Part shown: one piece after another, positions 1-6,562 of the stretch | Position numbering within the stretch: the first letter of the stretch is position 1 | How the letters are laid out: each line of letters opens with the position of its first letter | Source of the DNA: Chitinophagaceae bacterium | Lineage (GTDB): Bacteria > Bacteroidota > Bacteroidia > Chitinophagales > Chitinophagaceae | Length of the DNA: 18,952 bases | NCBI GenBank assembly: GCA_016786965.1 | Contig: JAEUVL010000596.1 | Location: 1-18,952 of the forward strand | Direction of reading: 5' to 3' | Notes under the pieces: generated by a model | Database searches by the model: none | Told to the model about the DNA's origin: nothing | What the model saw: only the letters and a program-made list of their open reading frames with translations | Translations under genes and position numbers: made by a program

Positions 1-1178
1 GGTAAGAACAGGAATGCAACGAATACACTTAATGGTACACTCAACGCCACAAAGAAGGCATTGGTTACTCCCATGAAGAACATCAATATCACCAGTACCA
101 GGATGAACCCGATGATGATAGTATTGATCAGTTCATTAAAAGAGGTCTTTGTTTGCTTACTGGTATCACCGGTGAATTCCACCCGCAGGTCTTTTGGCAA
201 CTCTTCTGTTCTCTGCATTTCCTTAACCACCTCTTTTACTTTATCCGCACAGTCGATCAGGTTCTCGCCAGCCCTCTTTACTATATTAAGCGTTACTACG
301 TTCTTTCCATCCAGGCGGGCATAGCTTTCTTTGTCCTTTATGGTATCTATCAGCTGGGCAATATCGCGGAGATATACCGAGGCTCCCTGGGCGCTGCTCC
401 GCACCACAATATTCTGAAGGTCAAGTGCACTTGCAAATTGTCCTTTTACCCGCAGGGTGCGTTGCATGTTGCCTACTTCTATCAGACCGCCGGTAATATC
501 ATTATTTTCCCGGCTGATAGCATTTTCGATATCCATAAAACTCACACGGGCAGCTGTCATTTTATAGGGGTCCACATTTACCTGTATCTCCCGCTCCGGT
601 GCTCCTACTATCTCTGCCCTTGTTACTTCGCCGAGTTCCTCAAAACGGTCCTGCATTTTATCTGCATACACTTTCAGTTTCATGGCATCGTAATCACCAC
701 TGATATTCACAAACATGATCGGCATTTCGCTGAAGGCAAACTCCTGCGCATTCGGCTGCGAGGTGAGGTCAGTCGGCAGATCTGTTTGTGCCTTATCAAT
801 TGCATCTTTTACTTTTTGCTTCGCTACTTCTGTTTTCACATCGGTATCAAACTCTACAATGATAAGGCTGTAATCGGCCTGCGAGGTGCTTTGTATCTTA
901 TTTACTTTGGCGCCGCTGATACCTTTCAGTTGTTTCTCAATAGGTCTCGTTACCAGGTTCTCTATATCCTTAGGTGAATTCCCTACATACACAGTAGTGA
1001 TGGATATAGTTGGCACCACGATATCAGGAAATTGCTCCTTCGGCATACTATTGAATTTCATCAGGCCATAAATGGTGATGATGATCGCAATAATATATAT
1101 CGCCGTACGGTTATCTACCGCAAAACTGGTCCACTTAAATTCTTTGAATTTTTTGGATGCGCCCTCTAAAATTTTCAT
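1..1178 (-). CDS. Efflux RND transporter permease subunit (AcrB/MexB-type), partial, C-terminal part outside window
   Basis: Inner-membrane pump of a tripartite efflux system, which exports substrates using the proton gradient. The reading frame starts at the ATG at 1178 (protein begins MKILEGASKKFKEF) and stays open to the left edge, giving about 392 residues of a family usually just over 1000 long. Visible parts: TM1 at about residues 19-38 (AIYIIAIIITIYGLM); the periplasmic porter section, including the typical PKDIENLVTRPIEKQLKGI and an ISGDYDAMKL stretch; then TM2 (INTIIIGFILVLVILMFFMG) and the start of TM3 (FFVALSVPLSVFVAFLF) at the edge. The catalytic TM4 acidic residues and the funnel loops lie outside the window, so drug (HAE-1) versus other substrate class cannot be decided. 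The gene follows the adaptor, channel and TetR genes on the same strand, which supports the efflux role. A 187-base gap separates it from the adaptor gene. Confidence 0.93.
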   Translation of the reverse strand, partial: MKILEGASKKFKEFKWTSFAVDNRTAIYIIAIIITIYGLMKFNSMPKEQFPDIVVPTISITTVYVGNSPKDIENLVTRPIEKQLKGISGAKVNKIQSTSQADYSLIIVEFDTDVKTEVAKQKVKDAIDKAQTDLPTDLTSQPNAQEFAFSEMPIMFVNISGDYDAMKLKVYADKMQDRFEELGEVTRAEIVGAPEREIQVNVDPYKMTAARVSFMDIENAISRENNDITGGLIEVGNMQRTLRVKGQFASALDLQNIVVRSSAQGASVYLRDIAQLIDTIKDKESYARLDGKNVVTLNIVKRAGENLIDCADKVKEVVKEMQRTEELPKDLRVEFTGDTSKQTKTSFNELINTIIIGFILVLVILMFFMGVTNAFFVALSVPLSVFVAFLFL

Positions 1179-1365
1179 CAGAAATATTTTTATTCGTCAA
1201 TTGGTTTTTGTTTAGCCAAAGGCTGTATATCACAGCATCAACTTTTGAGGTCTGTCCCACCTTGCCTTTGTCGGGGCAACAATGCAGCCTCTCGGTGGTT
1301 TCATACTGGGTTACTCACCCAATATATTCTGCGTCTCTCTCACTTCTCTTTCATTACACTTCAAC
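1179..1365 (-). other. Unexplained 187-base gap inside the efflux operon
   Basis: The other joints of this operon are a 20-base overlap and a short spacer of 37 bases, so this gap is out of scale. I found no convincing gene in it. It has three small inverted repeats (plus-strand positions): GCTGT/ACAGC at 1222-1236, TTGCC/GGCAA at 1262-1279 and TGGGT/ACCCA at 1307-1321. None is followed by a T-run in the direction of transcription, so these are not standard terminators. The gap could be a structured leader for the pump message, an internal promoter region or a decayed intergenic repeat. A good TAnnTTTG box was not seen. Confidence 0.4.
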
Positions 1366-2580
1366 TTACATCACCACCTTAAGCGATTGTCCGTCATACA
1401 CAGTTTGATAGCCTTCAGTGATGATCAGTTCTCCGCCGCTAAGGCCACTTTTCACTTCTATTTTTCCATTATAAGCCTCGCCCACAATCACTACTTTTTT
1501 TCGGGCTACCATTTTATCTCCTGATTTTTCCATCACGTATACATACTTTCCTTTCTCATCACTCTGCACCACATTCACTGGTACGGCCACTGCACCTTTT
1601 GCTTCATAGTCAAGTATTTTCATGATGGCTGTTTGGTTAGGTTTCAATAATGGATCTGATGGAAGTTTGGCTTCAGTAACGAATGACCTGGTGGTTGGAT
1701 CAATAGCAGCGCCAACAGTACTGATGACGGACTGAAACGGTGGCTTACCGGTTTCGGCCACTACCACTTCTACTTTATCCCCTTTCTTTACCCTGGCTAC
1801 ATAATTATCCGGCACATTCACTTCCACTTTCATATTAGAAGAGTTCACGATCAGTATCTGGGCCGATCTTCCATCAGGTGTTACGCCGGAAAAAAACTCC
1901 CCCACTCTCACATTTACCTGTTCTATTACACCGCTGGCATTTGCATACACGTTCGACATATTCGCCTGTTGCTGTGCAAGGCCCACCTGCGCTTGTGCTG
2001 CACGCAATTGTGCAGCCAGCGCATCTACATCCGCTTTTGCATTGATCACCTGTATCTCAGCACCAATATTTTGTTTCCATAAATTCTGATACCGCTCATA
2101 TACCGTTTGCGCCTGTGCCAGTCTCGCTTTCAACTGTCCGGTCTGTTGTTGTGCCGCCACTACCGCTTGTCTTGCTATAGCATCATCTAGTTTTACCAGC
2201 AGCTGTCCTTTGCTTACCCGATTGCCTACTTTGGCATAAAGGGCTCTTACCAACCCTCCCTGGCCATTAGGTGCTACATAGGATATTCCGTCTGTTCCTA
2301 TCTTGCCCTGCAGCTCGATATAGTGTACAAAATCCTGAACCCGCAACGTATCTACCGATACCAGCTTCTGGATATTCTCAGCCGACTTAGGATCTGCTTT
2401 TAATATCTCATCTTCCAGCTTACGGATGTCAGCATCCAGGCTGTTCTTTTCTTTTTTTAATTTTTCCAGTTTCACTTTCAGGTCAGTAGCAGCACCTTTC
2501 TTGTCTTTGGCTCCGGCACCGCAGGCCACCAGTGATGCTGCGACAAACACAGAGAGAGAGAGTTTCAAAATGTTATTCAT
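1366..2580 (-). CDS. Efflux RND transporter periplasmic adaptor subunit (membrane-fusion lipoprotein)
   Basis: Links the RND pump to the outer-membrane channel. From the ATG at 2580 the protein has 404 residues. This start was chosen because it gives a compact lipoprotein signal (MNNILKLSLSVFVAASLVAC) with the lipobox LVAC and acylated Cys20; an in-frame ATG at 2601 would add seven residues and is also possible. After the lipobox there is a strongly charged predicted coiled coil at about residues 32-63. Then come the first half of the barrel-sandwich (lipoyl) domain (about 98-132, with RVSKGQLLVKLDD), an Ala/Gln-rich alpha-hairpin (about 135-207), the second lipoyl half (ANASGVIEQVNVRVGEFFSG), a beta-barrel with PDNYVARVKKGDKVEV, and a membrane-proximal domain ending GYQTVYDGQSLKVVM. 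This order is that of the HlyD/AcrA family. It lies between the channel and pump genes, matching its role as the bridge. Confidence 0.93.
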   Translation of the reverse strand: MNNILKLSLSVFVAASLVACGAGAKDKKGAATDLKVKLEKLKKEKNSLDADIRKLEDEILKADPKSAENIQKLVSVDTLRVQDFVHYIELQGKIGTDGISYVAPNGQGGLVRALYAKVGNRVSKGQLLVKLDDAIARQAVVAAQQQTGQLKARLAQAQTVYERYQNLWKQNIGAEIQVINAKADVDALAAQLRAAQAQVGLAQQQANMSNVYANASGVIEQVNVRVGEFFSGVTPDGRSAQILIVNSSNMKVEVNVPDNYVARVKKGDKVEVVVAETGKPPFQSVISTVGAAIDPTTRSFVTEAKLPSDPLLKPNQTAIMKILDYEAKGAVAVPVNVVQSDEKGKYVYVMEKSGDKMVARKKVVIVGEAYNGKIEVKSGLSGGELIITEGYQTVYDGQSLKVVM

Positions 2581-2617
2581 ACTTTTCAGTTTATAAGTCA
2601 TTGTTGGTTTTTATTCA

Positions 2618-4042
2618 TTATAATTTGCCAGTGGCTTTCATAAAGTCCACTTTGGCAATGATAGCATCATACAGGGCAGTGATATAATTGGTTTGCGCCG
2701 TTTTCATATCTGTTTGAGCGGTGTTGATCTCCATTTGTGAGCCGGTACCCAGTTCATACTTCTTCTTGGTTTGCTGGTACACTTTCTCCGCCAGTTCCAT
2801 ATTCTTTTTTTGAAAGTCCATAGTGGTAATGGCCGTACGGAAATTATTCTTCGCTATTTCCACTTCGTTATCAATAGAAAGTTTCAATGCTTCCATTTGG
2901 TTTTCGATCTTCCTCACTTCCAATTTTGCCTGTGCGATCTTTGATTTAGTGAAAAACCCGTTGAAGATGGGAATGCTGATATTCAGGTTTACATTGGAAA
3001 TGGTGAACCAATCCCCTTTGCTGAAGAAGTTCCATTTATCCCGCTGTGCATTTTTAGCATATGTGGCATTTAGCGCCACCGTCGGTATCTGGCTTAGCTT
3101 GTAGCGGCGCACATTGTACTCGTTCAGTGTTTTACCGATCTGTGCATATTGATATTCTTTCCTGTCTTCATATTTATAAATGCTGCTCTCCAGTATTCCT
3201 TCTTTGATCTGATCATCTGTGAGTTTATCAGTAAGCACCAGTTCATCACTTGCCGGCATCCCCATCAGCACTTTAAGGCCGTAATAACCATTCGAGATGA
3301 TATTGAGTACTTTTTTCTTCTCCGTCTGCAGGTTGGCCAGTTGTACCGTTACCTTGTCCACATCCAGTTGCTCCCTGAAGCCATTCTCATAAATGATCTT
3401 TGTATCGTGCAGTAGTTTCTCAAGCAGCCCGATATTGGCATCAAGCAATTCCACCTGTGTTTTACTTACGACTAGCTGGTAATAGATTTTGTAAATATTC
3501 GTCTTTATCATTTCGCCGGTCACTTCCACATTCTTTTGCCGGAACTGCACTGCAGTGGGTCGGGCCATCAGGCCAACGAACACCTGCCCATCGAATAAGA
3601 TCTGCGAAAGGCTGATACCGGCGGTGGCGCTAAACTTTGTTCCAAACTGGGCGGAAATAAATCCAAAATCATTGGGCATCTGGATAGGGTTTCCATTTCC
3701 GTCTTTAACCCCCTGGTCTATCAGTACCTGGTAAGTGGCTGGAGAAATAAAGTTGGGCAATACCTGGGTGGCCACATTCGGGTTATAAGTAGTTCCCAAG
3801 CTGGCATTGATGTGCGGGTATGCGTTGGAAGTGAATTCCCGGTTCTGCTCTTCCTGCAACTGAACATCTACCAGCGCATTTTTTACATTCACATTATTCT
3901 TCAGTGCATAATCAACTGCCTGCTGCACGGTAAATTCATGCTTCGTGACTTTGGCAGTGTCGGGAGACTGTGCGGTTATTGCCAGCGGCAATAAAAATAA
4001 ACTCATGAATAAGCCCACTCCGTTACTTCTTGTTCTCTTCAT
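2618..4042 (-). CDS. TolC family outer-membrane efflux channel
   Basis: Outer-membrane exit duct of the tripartite pump, 474 residues, close to the usual TolC-family length. A signal peptide is visible (KRTR, then a hydrophobic run, with likely cleavage after AITA at residue 24). No lipobox is present, unlike OprM/NodT-type members. The mature protein shows the two-fold repeat of the family: long amphipathic helices rich in Lys/Glu/Gln/Asn, such as VEVTGEMIKTNIYKIYYQL and ISNGYYGLKVLMG in the first half, and LEVRKIENQMEALKLSIDNE and YELGTGSQMEINTAQTDMK in the second. The YELGxGSQxE motif is typical of OEP repeats. The start at 4042 overlaps the end of the TetR gene by 20 bases, suggesting coupled translation. 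The next internal Met (residue 13) would remove the positive part of the signal peptide, so the longer start is kept. Confidence 0.93.
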   Translation of the reverse strand: MKRTRSNGVGLFMSLFLLPLAITAQSPDTAKVTKHEFTVQQAVDYALKNNVNVKNALVDVQLQEEQNREFTSNAYPHINASLGTTYNPNVATQVLPNFISPATYQVLIDQGVKDGNGNPIQMPNDFGFISAQFGTKFSATAGISLSQILFDGQVFVGLMARPTAVQFRQKNVEVTGEMIKTNIYKIYYQLVVSKTQVELLDANIGLLEKLLHDTKIIYENGFREQLDVDKVTVQLANLQTEKKKVLNIISNGYYGLKVLMGMPASDELVLTDKLTDDQIKEGILESSIYKYEDRKEYQYAQIGKTLNEYNVRRYKLSQIPTVALNATYAKNAQRDKWNFFSKGDWFTISNVNLNISIPIFNGFFTKSKIAQAKLEVRKIENQMEALKLSIDNEVEIAKNNFRTAITTMDFQKKNMELAEKVYQQTKKKYELGTGSQMEINTAQTDMKTAQTNYITALYDAIIAKVDFMKATGKL

Positions 4043-4661
4043 ACAAAAGATTTTTTTTTCGTTGGTCGTTGTATTTCTGAATCAACTTATGGCCTTTGAT
4101 CGTAGCAAGACCATAAGTAAAGTTTTCTATTATCAGTTCTGAGGTACTGGCCAGGTTGTACTTTCCCGGAGGGAAGACGGCCACATTAAAAGGGATCATC
4201 ATGGATTCTATCCGGTATTTTGACATCACATCCACGTTAACCTCGCTGCGGTACAATTCATCTTTTATGCCCCATTCAATATTGTTACGGATAATCTGCA
4301 GCAGGAACTTGTCTTTATGTTCCCGGAAGCGCTGGTATGCCTTGAAGTGAAATTTCTCAAGATCGTACAGCAACATAGGGTTCATATTGCTGAATTCTTC
4401 CATGATGCGCTCCATCGTAATGAATATCTCGTGAATAGCATCGGTAGCGTCTTTGCGGCAGTTTAAACAATCTACTTCTATCTCATTGATGTGTCCGTCC
4501 ACCACTCCTTCAACCAGTTCATCCTTATCAGAAAAGTATTGATACAGGGTCTTTTTGCTCATACCCAGGCTGTTGGCAATATCATCCATCGACACTGACC
4601 GGATGCCATACTGCATGAATAATTCTTCTGCTTTAAATAATATTCTTTCTTTTGGTTCCAT
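4023..4661 (-). CDS. TetR/AcrR family transcriptional regulator of the efflux operon
   Basis: DNA-binding repressor of 212 residues, a normal length for the family. The N-terminal TetR domain spans about residues 4-50: KERILFKAEELFMQYGIRSV, then MDDIANSLGMSKKTLYQYF, the helix-turn-helix with the conserved (K)TLYxYF recognition end and following KDEL. The C-terminal ligand domain is poorly conserved, as usual, so the inducer cannot be predicted. It contains two close cysteines (CLNC). It is the first gene of the operon, upstream of channel, adaptor and pump genes, so it most likely represses its own operon until a pump substrate binds. A perfect inverted repeat inside its promoter (4687-4716) supports autoregulation. 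A short Lys-rich C-terminal tail overlaps the channel gene. Confidence 0.94.
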   Translation of the reverse strand: MEPKERILFKAEELFMQYGIRSVSMDDIANSLGMSKKTLYQYFSDKDELVEGVVDGHINEIEVDCLNCRKDATDAIHEIFITMERIMEEFSNMNPMLLYDLEKFHFKAYQRFREHKDKFLLQIIRNNIEWGIKDELYRSEVNVDVMSKYRIESMMIPFNVAVFPPGKYNLASTSELIIENFTYGLATIKGHKLIQKYNDQRKKNLLYEENKK

Positions 4662-4678
4662 TTTGAATTATCAGGGGG

Positions 4679-4709
4679 CAAAACTATGGAAACTTTTTTC
4701 GTTACCAAA
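4679..4709 (-). promoter_or_regulatory. Bacteroidota sigma-A promoter of the tetR-efflux operon
   Basis: Read on the minus strand, TTTG (4709-4706) is followed after exactly 19 bases by TAGTTTTG (4686-4679). This matches the Bacteroidota consensus TTTG-N19-TAnnTTTG in all fixed positions. Transcription would start at about 4672-4675, leaving a leader of roughly 12 bases before the ATG at 4661. Confidence 0.75.
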
Positions 4710-4716
4710 GTTTCCA
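4687..4716. promoter_or_regulatory. Probable TetR operator: 10+10 base perfect inverted repeat
   Basis: TGGAAACTTT at 4687-4696 and AAAGTTTCCA at 4707-4716 are perfect reverse complements with a 10-base spacer. The element fills the spacer between the two promoter boxes of tetR and covers the upstream box, so a bound repressor would block RNA polymerase. That this TetR binds it is inferred from position and symmetry. It might also affect the divergent DUF502 gene, whose start is 84 bases away. Confidence 0.65.
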
Positions 4717-4799
4717 ACCGTCTTTTTCGGCCATTCACCGATTTATGTTACCGGTCATCACCCCGATATTTACCCTACCTTAGCTTGTAAATCAGGCAT

Positions 4800-5435
4800 A
4801 TGGCTACTGTTTCAAGGCCCAAAGAAAAAAATACACTTAAGAGGATACTCCGGTTTTTTATACAGGGACTTATCATTATTGCGCCTATCGGCATTACTGC
4901 CTGGATATTGTATTGGCTGTTTGATAAAGTGGATAGCATCCTGCGGCCATATGTTAATATGCCGGGTCTGGGCTTTGTGCTGATCATCGTTTTTGTAATA
5001 CTTGTTGGCTGGATCAGCTCCAGTTTCCTTATGGGCAGTGTTATCAGCTTCTTTGATCAATGGATGGAACGAACGCCTGGGATTAAGTTTATTTACACTT
5101 CCACTAAAGATTTTTTTGAGGCTTTTGCCGGCGACAAAAGGAAATTCAATAAAGCCGTACTAGCTAATGTGTTCGCAGAAGATGTATGGATCGTTGGTTT
5201 TCTTACAGACGAAGAAATGGAAAAATTTGATATGGGAGCAGATGCTGTAGGAGTATATGTGCCGCAGGCTTATAATTTTGCAGGACAATTATATATCTTG
5301 CCAAGAGCTAAGGTCCGTAAAATTGATAAGATCACTGCAGGTGAAGCAATGAAATATACTGTAACAGGTGGCGTTGTGGACCTTGATGCGGAAAGAACAG
5401 TACTTGACGAAACAGAAAAGAAAATATCTGAATAA
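4800..5435 (+). CDS. DUF502 family membrane protein
   Basis: Protein of 211 residues, the usual DUF502 length (the family also contains plant COV1-like proteins); biochemical function unknown. Two membrane segments are clear, at about residues 19-41 (FFIQGLIIIAPIGITAWILY) and 57-79 (GFVLIIVFVILVGWISSSFL), with the family's Pro/Gly/Thr pattern in the first (PIGITAW). After the second comes the conserved RTPGIKFIYTSTKDFFEAF stretch, then a soluble C-terminal domain with VGFLTDEEM and a conserved VYVPQAYNFAGQLYILPR segment. The ATG at 4800 is the only sensible start. The gene is divergent from tetR and followed after 30 bases by the phospholipase C-like gene, probably as one unit. A weak TAGCTTG box at 4781-4787 may be its promoter, but no matching upstream box is seen. 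Confidence 0.85.
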   Translation: MATVSRPKEKNTLKRILRFFIQGLIIIAPIGITAWILYWLFDKVDSILRPYVNMPGLGFVLIIVFVILVGWISSSFLMGSVISFFDQWMERTPGIKFIYTSTKDFFEAFAGDKRKFNKAVLANVFAEDVWIVGFLTDEEMEKFDMGADAVGVYVPQAYNFAGQLYILPRAKVRKIDKITAGEAMKYTVTGGVVDLDAERTVLDETEKKISE

Positions 5436-5465
5436 CCCCCCATAGACCACTTCCGTACTACGTCT

Positions 5466-6431
5466 ATGAAAAAAACAATTCTGCTACTGCTATTACTGCT
5501 GGCAGCCAAACAAAGTTTTTGCTGGGGCTTTTATGCCCACAAAAAAATCAATTATTATGCTGTATTCCTGCTACCGCCGGAAATGATGGTGCTGTATAAG
5601 CCCCACATTGATTTTCTTGCGGAACATGCTGTAGATCCAGATAAAAGAAGGTATGCTGTACCCGAAGAAGGGCCCCGTCATTATATAGATATTGATAAGT
5701 ATGGTAAATATCCATACGACTCTTTGCCCCGCAAATGGAATGACGCAGTGGCAAAATACTCCGAAGATTCGCTACTCCAACATGGTATCGTGCCCTGGTG
5801 GCTGCAAACCATGCTTTATCGCCTTACTGAAGCCTTTAAAGAAAAGAACCAGGCAAAGATCCTAAAACTATCTGCTGAGATCGGTCATTACATCGCTGAC
5901 TCCCATGTACCACTGCATGCCTGTAGTAACCACAACGGCCAATACACGGACCAGAAAGGGATCCATGGTTTTTGGGAAAGCCGTATCCCGGAATTATTGG
6001 CTGAGAAGGAATGGGATTTTTTCATTGGTAAAGCAGAGTATATCAGCCAGCCTGCTGATTATATCTGGAAAAGGGTATTGGAAAGTGCGGTGGCGGCCGA
6101 TACAGTACTGCTTTTTGAAAAAAAACTCTCGCAACAATTTCCCGGCGATCAGAAGTACTCATTTGAAGAACGCAACGGAGTTGTCATCCGCCAATATTCT
6201 GCTGCCTTCACCAGGTCATATGATGCGATGATGAAAGGAATGGTGGAAAGAAGAATGCGGCAATCCATTTTTTCAGTAGCCTCGGTTTGGTACACAGCCT
6301 GGGTAAATGCCGGCCAACCTGACCTTACCAAATTGAGTAACAAAGAATTTTCTGTGGAAGAACTCAAAGAATTTGAGTCCCTGAACAATTCATGGAAAAA
6401 CGCCGGCATCAAAGGAAGGGAACATGAGTAA
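5466..6431 (+). CDS. Secreted zinc-dependent phospholipase C-like protein (PLC/S1-P1 fold)
   Basis: Protein of 321 residues with a signal peptide (KK then a Leu-rich run) and likely cleavage after SFC at residue 19. Cleavage there would expose Trp20; a free N-terminal Trp is a zinc ligand in both bacterial phospholipase C and S1/P1 nuclease. Other expected ligands are present: His25, Asp57 or Asp59 in HAVDPDK, His72 in PRHYID, His141 and Asp145 in GHYIADSHVPLH, His151, His167 and Glu171 in GIHGFWESR. The His-x3-Asp-x5-His spacing and a final His-x3-Glu (rather than His-x3-Asp) resemble phospholipase C more than nuclease P1. The true substrate (phospholipid, nucleic acid or another phosphoester) is not decided by this. 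It should act in the periplasm or outside the cell. It follows the DUF502 gene by 30 bases. Confidence 0.82.
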   Translation: MKKTILLLLLLLAAKQSFCWGFYAHKKINYYAVFLLPPEMMVLYKPHIDFLAEHAVDPDKRRYAVPEEGPRHYIDIDKYGKYPYDSLPRKWNDAVAKYSEDSLLQHGIVPWWLQTMLYRLTEAFKEKNQAKILKLSAEIGHYIADSHVPLHACSNHNGQYTDQKGIHGFWESRIPELLAEKEWDFFIGKAEYISQPADYIWKRVLESAVAADTVLLFEKKLSQQFPGDQKYSFEERNGVVIRQYSAAFTRSYDAMMKGMVERRMRQSIFSVASVWYTAWVNAGQPDLTKLSNKEFSVEELKEFESLNNSWKNAGIKGREHE

Positions 6432-6498
6432 ATCCTCTTAGTTGAAACCCCTTTTTACAGATGATCTGTGTTCCTTTTTCATGAAGTACCCGCTTAGC

Positions 6499-6529
6499 TT
6501 GTATTCTCACCCGGGCTTGATTATCTTTG
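6499..6529 (+). promoter_or_regulatory. Promoter of the large T9SS-secreted protein gene
   Basis: TTG at 6499-6501, then 20 bases, then TATCTTTG at 6522-6529, a full match to TAnnTTTG. Transcription would begin near 6536, giving a leader of about 27 bases before the ATG at 6563. The box overlaps an in-frame TTG at 6527, which rules that codon out as the translation start. Confidence 0.65.
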
Positions 6530-6562
6530 AAAACTCTTTATTTAATACTGGTAAACTATTTT

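Noticed and set aside
153..977. Long plus-strand open frame (274 codons) opposite the RND pump gene
   Set aside because: It is the antisense shadow of a clear RND reading frame. Its translation is rich in Cys, Tyr and Phe with no domain pattern.
1230..1304. 24-codon minus-strand open frame in the gap between adaptor and pump genes
   Set aside because: No recognisable protein, no conserved start context, and a frame this short is expected by chance.
6457..6469. Short palindrome ACAGATGATCTGT after the phospholipase C-like gene
   Set aside because: The stem is only about four pairs with a usable loop and the T-run is not directly adjacent, so it is too weak to call a terminator.
6527..6562. 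Upstream in-frame TTG start for the large secreted protein
   Set aside because: It overlaps the TATCTTTG promoter box and adds 12 residues ahead of a complete signal peptide that begins at the ATG at 6563.
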